The notes below the pieces were generated by a model. The model was not told the DNA's origin. It saw only the letters and a list, made by a program, of their open reading frames with translations, and did no database searches. This document shows positions 1 through 6,646 of a stretch of 46,037 bases of DNA, piece after piece; position 1 is the first letter of the stretch, and every line of letters starts with the position of its first letter. This DNA is from an uncultured Bacillaceae bacterium (lineage in GTDB: Bacteria; Bacillota; Bacilli; Bacillales; Cytobacillaceae). The stretch spans positions 1 through 46,037 of the forward strand of contig CALKIU010000095.1 in assembly GCA_937995745.1 (NCBI GenBank), in the 5' to 3' direction. Both the position numbers and the translations under genes were made by a program.

Positions 1-58
1 CATGATAAGTGATATGTCATCCGCACGAGAAAGGACAACATTTCAAGCGGAGCAAATA

Positions 59-100
59 AAAAAAGCCCAAGGACCGATATGTTTGTCCTTGGGCTTTTTT
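59..100 (-). terminator. Rho-independent terminator of the aromatic catabolic operon
   Basis: A perfect 10-bp stem (GCCCAAGGAC / GTCCTTGGGC, 65-74 with 85-94) is flanked by A and T runs on both sides. It lies 24 bases beyond the stop codon of the semialdehyde dehydrogenase gene and reads well on the minus strand. The T run at 95-100 would also let it work for plus-strand transcripts from the left. Bases 1-58 show nothing assignable. Confidence 0.85.
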
Positions 101-123
101 AACCAGTTTGACTTTTTTAAATG

Positions 124-1590
124 TTATTTTAACGCTATGCAAATATTCTTTGCTTCCGTGAAAAATTCTATGCTGTGCCTGCCGCCTTCCCTTCCGATGC
201 CGCTGTTTTTATATCCGCCGAACGGGGCGCGCAGATCACGGACGAACCAGCAATTCACCCAAATCGTTCCGGCGCGGACACCGTGAGAGATCCTGTGGGC
301 CCTCTGCAAGTTTTCCGTCCAAATAACCCCGTTTAAGCCGTATTCCGTGTCATTGGCGATTTTAAGCGCCTCTTCTTCCGTATCAAACGGAATCAATGTA
401 ACAATTGGACCGAAAATTTCCTCTTGGCACAGTCTTGTTTTATGATTTTCCTGTACATAAATCGTCGGTTCCAAATAGTAGCCGTTTTGCAAATATTCGG
501 GAAGTTCCGGCCGTTTTCCGCCGCAGATGAGTTTGGCGTTTTCTTCTTTGGCGATTTCCAAATAACTTGTCACCTTTTTATAGTGTTCTCCGCTTACGAC
601 AGGACCGAGATTTGTGTCTTCTTTCTGCGGATCCCCCACTTTTAATTCTTTCACCGCTTTTGTAAACCGGTTCAAAAATTCATCAAAAATCGTCCGCTGC
701 ACAAGAATTCGGGATCCGGCGAGACAAATTTGCCCGGAATTCATAAATGCCGCCGTTATCGACCCGGGAATCGCCTTGTCCAAATCTGCATCTTCAAAGA
801 TGATGTTGGCCGCTTTTCCTCCCAATTCAAAGGAAACCCTTTTCAACGTATCGGCGCCGTTTTTCAAAATCGTTCTTCCGGTGGCGGTAGATCCCGTAAA
901 AGAAATCAAATCAACTTCCGGGTGGCGTGTGAGAGCCGCGCCCGCTTTGCCGCCGGGACCGTGGATGATATTGACGACTCCGTCCGGAATGCCTGCTTCT
1001 TTGGCCAATTCGCCCAACAAAGACACGGAAAGAGGCGTCATTTCCGCAGGCTTAATCACACATGTGTTGCCGCCGGCGAGACAAGGCCCAAGTTTCCATG
1101 TAGTAAGCATAAAGGGGGCATTCCAAGGGGTAATAAGAGCCGCCACGCCGACAGGCTCATATCTGGTATAATTGATGTATTCTTCATCCATCGGGTAATG
1201 CTCCCAACCCTGCTGCTCAACAAAATCCGCAAAAAAGCGGATGTTTTGCGCCGCGCGGGGAATCTCCCTCTCGAGCGCCAATTTGTACGGTTTGCCGACG
1301 TCCAGTGACTCCAAGCGGGCAATCTCTTCTTTCCGTTCGAGAATGAGTTCAGCCAGTCTCCGCAGCTTGGAGCAGCGTTCTTTGAGAGGCATCGTCCGCC
1401 ACGGTCCTTCTTCAAAAGCCTTTCTTGCCGCTAAAACGGCTCTGTCGGCATCTTCAACGGTTGCTTCACTTACATAGGCAATGGTTTCTTGCGTGGCCGG
1501 ATTTGTTACCGGAAATGTTTTTCCGTCTCCAGAAGGGACGTATTCTCCATTAATATACAAAGATACTTCCCGGACTTGCAACGTTTTCAT
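124..1590 (-). CDS. dmpC: 2-hydroxymuconic semialdehyde dehydrogenase (HpaE/DmpC-type aldehyde dehydrogenase)
   Basis: NAD-dependent aldehyde dehydrogenase of 488 residues, the usual family length. It oxidises the ring-cleavage semialdehyde to the dicarboxylate (2-hydroxymuconate, enol form of 4-oxalocrotonate). The catalytic set is visible: Asn157 in PWNAPF, Glu255 in FELGGK and Cys289 in NSGQICLAG. The C-terminal NCWFVRDLRAPFGG stretch looks more like DmpC/XylG enzymes than the NSQNVRDLRQPFGG I remember for HpaE, so the catechol-pathway enzyme is preferred. Annotation pipelines may call it hpaE. Its ATG overlaps the stop of the upstream tautomerase gene by 4 bases (ATGA), so translation is probably coupled. 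It is the last gene of the operon, followed by a terminator. Confidence 0.85.
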   Translation of the reverse strand: MKTLQVREVSLYINGEYVPSGDGKTFPVTNPATQETIAYVSEATVEDADRAVLAARKAFEEGPWRTMPLKERCSKLRRLAELILERKEEIARLESLDVGKPYKLALEREIPRAAQNIRFFADFVEQQGWEHYPMDEEYINYTRYEPVGVAALITPWNAPFMLTTWKLGPCLAGGNTCVIKPAEMTPLSVSLLGELAKEAGIPDGVVNIIHGPGGKAGAALTRHPEVDLISFTGSTATGRTILKNGADTLKRVSFELGGKAANIIFEDADLDKAIPGSITAAFMNSGQICLAGSRILVQRTIFDEFLNRFTKAVKELKVGDPQKEDTNLGPVVSGEHYKKVTSYLEIAKEENAKLICGGKRPELPEYLQNGYYLEPTIYVQENHKTRLCQEEIFGPIVTLIPFDTEEEALKIANDTEYGLNGVIWTENLQRAHRISHGVRAGTIWVNCWFVRDLRAPFGGYKNSGIGREGGRHSIEFFTEAKNICIALK

Positions 1591-1787
1591 TTTGCCGCCT
1601 CCCTTCTTGTTTTTACCGACTCGCCCGCGATTCCGTAATGCTCCGGTTCTACTTCATTGATGAGAATCCGGATGGTTTCCGGCGGGGCGTCAAGCACTTC
1701 CGATACCGTATGGGTCACTTCCTTTATCAATCTTTCTTTTTTTTCTGAGCTTCTGCCCTTGAGGAGATTAATTTGAATGAAAGGCAT
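1587..1787 (-). CDS. dmpI: 4-oxalocrotonate tautomerase
   Basis: A 66-residue 4-oxalocrotonate tautomerase-family protein. It interconverts the enol 2-hydroxymuconate and the keto 4-oxalocrotonate, the step between the dehydrogenase and the decarboxylase encoded on either side. The N-terminus is MPFIQINLLKG; removal of Met exposes the catalytic Pro1 typical of the family. Arg residues in the middle (TIRILI) and the short length fit. The start has a good AGGAGG ribosome-binding site. A 66-base gap separates it from the upstream decarboxylase gene and it overlaps the dehydrogenase gene by 4 bases. Confidence 0.88.
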   Translation of the reverse strand: MPFIQINLLKGRSSEKKERLIKEVTHTVSEVLDAPPETIRILINEVEPEHYGIAGESVKTRREAAK

Positions 1788-1853
1788 ATGAAATACCTCC
1801 TGTGGGAATTTTCGAGAATGAAAGATGATGCGTGGTATCGTTAATATAGTTGT

Positions 1854-2645
1854 TTATTCAACAAAACTCACTTCCACAGAACCAATTCGGTCAAAACTGA
1901 CCGAAAAATGGTCGCCGGCCGCTATTTCCTTAGACGCGCAAATGGCTCCGCTCAAGACCACTTCGCCGGGACGGATGCTTTGTCCTCTTTGATAAAGTTT
2001 ATTGGCCAACCAGGCAACCGCCCTTGCCGGATGCCCCATCACCGCCGCTCCGGCTGCCGTTGACAGGATTTGTCCGTTTTGCCTGAAAACCATCCCCAAT
2101 AAACGAAGATCCATTGAGGAAGGATCGAAAAATCTTTCCCCGATGATAAAGCGGGAAGAGGAAGAATTGTCCGCAACCGCATCTGGATGGGAAAACTTAA
2201 AATTCTGGAAACGGCTGTCAATAATCTCCAACGCGGGAGCAATGCCTCCCGCGGCGTTCATCACATCCGCCACCGTCACATGAGGCCCCTTCACTTCTTC
2301 TTTAAAAATAAAAGCGATTTCCGGTTCAATTTTGGCATGGATAAAAGGAGCAACCGAAAGAGGCTCATTTTCAAAAAGCTGCATGTTTTCCAACAATACC
2401 CCGTATGAAGGTTCATTCACCCCGATCATTTCCTGTTTGGCTTTGCTCGTGAGGCCCAGTTTCCAGCCGACCCTTTTTGTTTTTTCTTTCTCCACTTTCA
2501 TTTCAATTAACCGTTCCTGCACCGTATAAGCCAAATCCGCATCCAATTCGGGATATTTATCTGCAAACGTCGGTATGGCTTTTCTTTCCTTTTCGGCCAT
2601 TAACAGTTCATTGGCAATCGCATCGACGATTTCCGTTTTAAGCAT
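1854..2645 (-). CDS. dmpH: 4-oxalocrotonate decarboxylase (DmpH/XylI family)
   Basis: A 263-residue fumarylacetoacetase-fold enzyme that decarboxylates 4-oxalocrotonate to 2-oxopent-4-enoate (2-hydroxypenta-2,4-dienoate). It and the next gene upstream are paralogues. This one is assigned as decarboxylase because it carries VGWKLGLTSKAK, EPSYG, DSRFQNFKF and VADNSSSSRFI, which follow remembered DmpH/XylI sequences; the hydratase has IGKKIG and DSRIQDWK-like motifs instead. The metal ligands are expected in the EPEIAF/DSR region. The start is the internal ATG with an ideal AAGGAGG site; an earlier ATG six codons upstream lacks one. In other pathways decarboxylase and hydratase form a complex, which adjacent genes would suit. 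Confidence 0.83.
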   Translation of the reverse strand: MLKTEIVDAIANELLMAEKERKAIPTFADKYPELDADLAYTVQERLIEMKVEKEKTKRVGWKLGLTSKAKQEMIGVNEPSYGVLLENMQLFENEPLSVAPFIHAKIEPEIAFIFKEEVKGPHVTVADVMNAAGGIAPALEIIDSRFQNFKFSHPDAVADNSSSSRFIIGERFFDPSSMDLRLLGMVFRQNGQILSTAAGAAVMGHPARAVAWLANKLYQRGQSIRPGEVVLSGAICASKEIAAGDHFSVSFDRIGSVEVSFVE

Positions 2646-2659
2646 ATCCTTCCTCCTTA

Positions 2660-3442
2660 TCATTCACGAGTAAATTTGACGGTCACGGTGCCTAAATGAT
2701 CAAATTCAGCCGTAAACACATCGTTTTCTTCTACTTCTAGGGCTTTCGTCAGTGAGCCGGACAAAATAATTTCTCCCGCTTTCAAGTGAACGTCATATTT
2801 TGCAAGTGAGTTGGCCAGCCAGGCGACCGCACGGAGAGGATTGCCGAGGACGGCGGCCCCGGCGGCGGAATCGATGATTTCACCGTTTTTGTGCACGACC
2901 ATGCCGATGTGGGTTAAGTCTATGCCGTCCGGTTTGACGGGATTGGAGCCGATCACCGCGCTGGCGGCAGAACCGTTGTCGGCGACCGTGTCTTCAAATT
3001 GGATGTTCCAATCTTTGATTCGGGAATCAATAATTTCAATAGCCGGAACAATGTATTCGGTCGCATCCATGACATCAACGACCGTTACATAAGGGCCGCG
3101 CAAATCTTTCGCCAGTTTAAAAGCTATTTCAAATTCCACTTTCGGTTGGATAAAACGCTCCATGGGAATCGCTTCCCCTTCGACATACATCATGTCGTCC
3201 AAAATATGACCGTAATCCGGTTGTGTAACCCCGAACATGTTTTGAATCGCTTTGCTGGTGGCGCCGATCTTTTTTCCGACAATCACGGCCCCTCCATCCA
3301 CTTTGCGGCGGATCATTTCCAACTGCGTAAAATACGCTTCATCGACGGTGATGCCGGGATACAAGACTGTTAAAGGTTCAATCGGATTTCTCGTCCGCTC
3401 CGCCTCAAGAAGCTTTTCTGCCGCTTCTCGAATCTTTGTCAT
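2660..3442 (-). CDS. dmpE: 2-oxopent-4-enoate hydratase (DmpE/XylJ family)
   Basis: A 260-residue hydratase adding water to 2-hydroxypenta-2,4-dienoate to give 4-hydroxy-2-oxovalerate. Diagnostic stretches are VGKKIGATSKAIQNMFGV, QPDYGHILDDM, DSRIKDWNIQFEDTVADN and AGEIILSGSL, which closely follow the hydratase branch rather than the decarboxylase branch. The open frame begins 21 bases earlier with an ATG overlapping the aldolase stop. The ATG chosen here has the better-placed GGCAGGTG site and gives the usual family length of about 260. It is followed after 14 bases by the decarboxylase start. Confidence 0.85.
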   Translation of the reverse strand: MTKIREAAEKLLEAERTRNPIEPLTVLYPGITVDEAYFTQLEMIRRKVDGGAVIVGKKIGATSKAIQNMFGVTQPDYGHILDDMMYVEGEAIPMERFIQPKVEFEIAFKLAKDLRGPYVTVVDVMDATEYIVPAIEIIDSRIKDWNIQFEDTVADNGSAASAVIGSNPVKPDGIDLTHIGMVVHKNGEIIDSAAGAAVLGNPLRAVAWLANSLAKYDVHLKAGEIILSGSLTKALEVEENDVFTAEFDHLGTVTVKFTRE

Positions 3443-3459
3443 CTTCAGCACCTGCCTTT

Positions 3460-4479
3460 TCATGATTTGGCGATTTTGTTTTTTTCCGCCAGTTCCCTGG
3501 CCACATCAAAAATCCAATCTTCCTGTCCGGCTATAGCGTGCCTCCTCCCCAATTCGGCCATGATATCCACAGGTTTTACGCCGAATTTTTCCGCTGCATG
3601 TCTTACGTGCAACAAAAAACTGTTATACACTCCCGCATAGCCGCTCGATAAATTGTCGCGGTCAATCTTGACAGTATCTGGCATGATCGGAGCAACGATT
3701 TCTTCCGACGCGTCCATCAAAATGTCGAGTTCGATTCCCGTGTACAGGTCCATTTTGTTTAAAACAGCCACCAATACTTCCGTCGGGGCATTGCCAGCGC
3801 CGGCGCCGAGCCCTCTCAAAGTTCCGTCGATTTGTTCCGCGCCCGCTTCCATGGCTGCCAGGGTGTTTCCTATCGCCAAACCGAGGTTGTTATGGGCATG
3901 AAAGCCGACTTCAATTTGCAAAACGTTTTTCAATGCGGCAATCCTTTCCTTAACAGTGGAAGGAATAAGCGCTCCCGCCGAGTCCACCACATAGACGCAA
4001 TCCGCGCCGTAGCTTTCCATCAACCTGGCCTGTTCTGCCAGCACTTCTGGAGGCTGGCTGTGGGCCATCATGAGAAATCCAACCGCCTCAATGCCAAGCT
4101 CTTTCGCCAAGCGGAAATATTGCTCGCTCACATCCGCTTCCGTGCAGTGGACGGCAATCCGGATTACTTTGATGCCAATTTCCACCGCTTGTTTTAATTC
4201 TTCGCTCGTTCCGATGCCGGGAACAAACAGAGAAGCGATTTTTGCCTTTTTCGCAGTTTTCACTGCCGTTTCAATCAGATCAAACTCCGGATAAAGAGAG
4301 AATCCTTGTTGAATGGTGGAACCGTTTAAACCGGCCCCGTGGCTCACTTCTATAACCGGGATGCCGGCTTCATCAAGTTTAGCGACTATTTCTCTTACCT
4401 GTTCCGGAGTGAATCGGTAGCTGATGGCGTGGGATCCGTCCCGGAGCGTTGTGTCTGTCAATCGGGGAATCTTTTTCAC
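3460..4479 (-). CDS. dmpG: 4-hydroxy-2-oxovalerate aldolase
   Basis: A 339-residue DmpG/HMG-CoA-lyase-like aldolase that splits 4-hydroxy-2-oxovalerate into pyruvate and acetaldehyde. The DTTLRDG motif at residues 9-15 (Arg13, Asp14) and the metal-binding HAHNN at 194-198 are intact. The C-terminal domain is the one that normally forms the acetaldehyde channel to the acylating dehydrogenase, encoded immediately upstream. The start is GTG behind a strong GGAGGAGG site, and GTGA overlaps the stop of dmpF, so the two subunits of the channelling complex are probably made in a coupled way. Confidence 0.92.
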   Translation of the reverse strand: MKKIPRLTDTTLRDGSHAISYRFTPEQVREIVAKLDEAGIPVIEVSHGAGLNGSTIQQGFSLYPEFDLIETAVKTAKKAKIASLFVPGIGTSEELKQAVEIGIKVIRIAVHCTEADVSEQYFRLAKELGIEAVGFLMMAHSQPPEVLAEQARLMESYGADCVYVVDSAGALIPSTVKERIAALKNVLQIEVGFHAHNNLGLAIGNTLAAMEAGAEQIDGTLRGLGAGAGNAPTEVLVAVLNKMDLYTGIELDILMDASEEIVAPIMPDTVKIDRDNLSSGYAGVYNSFLLHVRHAAEKFGVKPVDIMAELGRRHAIAGQEDWIFDVARELAEKNKIAKS

Positions 4480-5393
4480 GGCTGAACCTCCTCCTTGTTT
4501 TCCAAAAGTGCCTCCGCATACATTTCGCCGACTTTCCTTGCCGAAGCCGTCATTATGTCAAGGTTTCCGGCATAAACAGGCAAGAAATCTCCCGCTCCTT
4601 CCACTTCATTCATAATGACGATGACTGGCAAACGGCCCCAAGGGGTTTCCCGATAATCCACTATCGGCTCTCCTTTCAACCGGAAACCGGGCACATAATT
4701 CTGAACTTCTTCTACCATTTGGTAAACGGATTGCGTAATCGCATCCATGTCAAAATCGTCGTTATGAAGCACGGCATAGACAGTGTTGGTCATCGTGATG
4801 GGCGGTTCAGCCGGGTTGAAGACCGGAATGGCGCGGGCCGTTTCGGCGCCTCCTATTTTTACCAACGCGCTGGCGGTCGTTCTTGTGAATTCGTCCACAT
4901 TTTGCCTCGTTCCGGGCCCGATCGCTTTGCTCGCTGCCGTTCCGATCACTTCCGCATATTTTACCGGAACGATTCTCGTCACAGCATAAACGAGCGGAGT
5001 TGTCGCCTGCCCCGTGCATGAAACCATATTTACGTTTTTTTCGTGCAAATGCTCTTTTTGATTGACCGGAGGAACTAAATAAGGACCGACCGCAGCCGGA
5101 GTTAAATCGATCACCAATTTGTCTGTCCGGCGGAGCAGTTTGGCATGTTCCAAATGGGCCCTGGCGCTTGTGGCATCAAAAACAATCTTTATGTCCGGTT
5201 CTTTAAGAATTTCCCGGATGCCGTGGCAACTGGTTGCTATTCCCAGCTCTTTTGCCCTTCTCAAGCCTTCCGAAGCCGGATCGATTCCTGCAACAAGCGA
5301 AACTTCCATATGCCCTTTGTATTTGATCATTTTGTACATCAAATCCGTGCCGATATTTCCCGAACCGAGGATTGCCACCTTTACTTTGGACAT
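4476..5393 (-). CDS. dmpF: acetaldehyde dehydrogenase (acylating)
   Basis: A 305-residue CoA-acylating acetaldehyde dehydrogenase, partner of DmpG; converts acetaldehyde, NAD and CoA to acetyl-CoA. It has an N-terminal Rossmann fold (ILGSGNIG, residues 8-15), the nucleophile Cys126 in SCTGQAT, and the conserved SKAIGPGTR and NPAEPP stretches. The ATG seven codons into the open frame is chosen because GGAAGGGG lies just upstream and it gives the usual MSKVKVAILG beginning; the earlier ATG has no ribosome-binding site. It overlaps dmpG by 4 bases. The 163 bases upstream hold a strong hairpin separating it from the dioxygenase gene. Confidence 0.9.
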   Translation of the reverse strand: MSKVKVAILGSGNIGTDLMYKMIKYKGHMEVSLVAGIDPASEGLRRAKELGIATSCHGIREILKEPDIKIVFDATSARAHLEHAKLLRRTDKLVIDLTPAAVGPYLVPPVNQKEHLHEKNVNMVSCTGQATTPLVYAVTRIVPVKYAEVIGTAASKAIGPGTRQNVDEFTRTTASALVKIGGAETARAIPVFNPAEPPITMTNTVYAVLHNDDFDMDAITQSVYQMVEEVQNYVPGFRLKGEPIVDYRETPWGRLPVIVIMNEVEGAGDFLPVYAGNLDIMTASARKVGEMYAEALLENKEEVQP

Positions 5394-5466
5394 TTCCCGT
5401 CCCCTTCCTTTCATTGAAAATGAACCCGTTTCGCAGGCGCTTAAAAAGATTTAAAAATAAGTATGT

Positions 5467-5502
5467 AAAGGAAGATTTCTATAAAAATAGAAATCTTCCT
5501 TT
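5467..5502. terminator. Intercistronic hairpin between catechol dioxygenase and dmpF
   Basis: A 15-16 bp perfect stem (5468-5482 with 5487-5501) with an AAAA loop. On the plus strand it is followed by seven Ts. On the minus strand, the direction of every gene here, it is followed by the less continuous TTTACATACTTATTTTT. It sits after the dioxygenase stop and before dmpF, so it could be a partial terminator, an attenuator or a 3' stability element setting the ratio of dioxygenase to lower-pathway enzymes. Confidence 0.65.
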
Positions 5503-5556
5503 TTTTGGATTAATTTTTTTCAAAAGACAATTGTCCTTTTTGCAAAATCCCGAATA

Positions 5557-6537
5557 TCAGGATTGAGCAATCTTTGTTTCCGTAATCGGTGTGCCTCTCG
5601 TCCACCAAGACTCTGGAAATGCAGTTCCGATCCAAGTGTCTCCCGTGCCGGGAACTTCCTCCATTTCCCAAATAACAGGTTCCCATGTTGGATCAAAGAT
5701 TAAATAACCGGTATCCCCAAACAACTCGATTCTTGTGCCGCCCGGCTCGTACACATACATGCAGACCGCTTGGCTGATTCCATGCTTGTTCGGAGGCACT
5801 TCGATGAAAATATCATTCTCCCTGCAAAGTTCGGCCACATCGTAAAGGTTTTGCGGCACGCCGTACCAATAGCACAAATGGTGAATTTTTCCGCTTTCCC
5901 TGTTCGGTTCCTGCATGAAGGCAATCTCATGGACGAGCGGGGATACGCTGATCCAGCTTCCCACGATTTTTCCTTTATCGCGAATCTGCTCTCTCAACCG
6001 GAAACCGAGTTTGTCCACCATAAATTCGGTATTTTTGCCGGGATCGGCCGTCAGCAAATTTATGTGGTCGATGCGCCGGACCGGAACCCCTTTATTGGGC
6101 CGTTTTGTCGGCCGGTTTAACAGCTTGGAAGCTTCATTTTCTTTTTTCTCATAATACTCGACGTCGTAGAACAGCTCCATTAAGTGTCCGTCAGGAGTGG
6201 TAAATTGATATGCTTCCCCGTGGCCCAAATCACCTTCTATCCAGCCTTTGCCGAGACCCGAGGCTTCCACTGCTTCCACCCGGCGCTGCAACGCCTGCGG
6301 GGAAATCGTTCTCCATGCGGCATGTCCCAATCCGGCATATTTTGCCTCCGTAATTTTCAATGAATGGTGGTAGGTTTCTTCATACGCCCGCAAATAAACG
6401 GATTGCCCGGAGCGTCCGGTAATGCTCATTCCGAGGATATCAGTAAAAAACTTGACTGTCTCCTCCGGTTTCGGTGTCAACAACTCCACATGCGCCAATT
6501 GGGCTACATCAAAAATAGGTTCTTGAACTGCACTCAT
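5557..6537 (-). CDS. dmpB: catechol 2,3-dioxygenase (extradiol, type I, two-domain)
   Basis: A 326-residue vicinal-oxygen-chelate extradiol dioxygenase that opens catechol next to the hydroxyls using Fe(II) and O2, giving 2-hydroxymuconic semialdehyde. Two repeated domains are visible (about 12-130 and 155-275). The likely iron ligands are His158 in RRIDHINLL, His220 in KIHHLCYW and Glu271 in TRIELFG; His203 and His252 match the conserved second-shell histidines. Length and motifs resemble the PheB enzymes of thermophilic bacilli. The start has an AAGGAGG site. The 5' region contains a TGTCAG-N6-CTGACA inverted repeat. Substrate could be catechol or a substituted catechol; the neighbouring 4-oxalocrotonate-branch enzymes favour catechol. 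Confidence 0.87.
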   Translation of the reverse strand: MSAVQEPIFDVAQLAHVELLTPKPEETVKFFTDILGMSITGRSGQSVYLRAYEETYHHSLKITEAKYAGLGHAAWRTISPQALQRRVEAVEASGLGKGWIEGDLGHGEAYQFTTPDGHLMELFYDVEYYEKKENEASKLLNRPTKRPNKGVPVRRIDHINLLTADPGKNTEFMVDKLGFRLREQIRDKGKIVGSWISVSPLVHEIAFMQEPNRESGKIHHLCYWYGVPQNLYDVAELCRENDIFIEVPPNKHGISQAVCMYVYEPGGTRIELFGDTGYLIFDPTWEPVIWEMEEVPGTGDTWIGTAFPESWWTRGTPITETKIAQS

Positions 6538-6577
6538 TGCATCTTCCTCCTTACTTATGATTAATTCTTTTCTACCG

Positions 6578-6639
6578 CTGACAAAGGTTTAAAAAATGCC
6601 GGCAACTGGAATAAGTAATTATGTCAGATTTTTCTGACA
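6578..6639. promoter_or_regulatory. Inverted repeat TGTCAG-N6-CTGACA with a third half-site, candidate operator
   Basis: A perfect 6-bp inverted repeat at 6622-6639 and one more CTGACAA copy at 6578-6584 lie between the regulator stop and the dioxygenase start. On the minus strand no T run follows the hairpin, so it is not a convincing terminator. Its position about 85 bases upstream of the dioxygenase fits an activator or repressor site. Binding by the adjacent PucR-type regulator is inference. Confidence 0.4.
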
Positions 6640-6646
6640 ACAAATT

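Noticed and set aside
1..123. Duplicate of the tRNA-Sec 3' end as an attachment site at the left edge
   Set aside because: No match to the tRNA T-arm/acceptor sequence was found there or elsewhere in the window.
6622..6639. Inverted repeat as a terminator of the regulator gene
   Set aside because: Only a 6-bp stem and no T run on the transcribed strand; an operator is the better reading.
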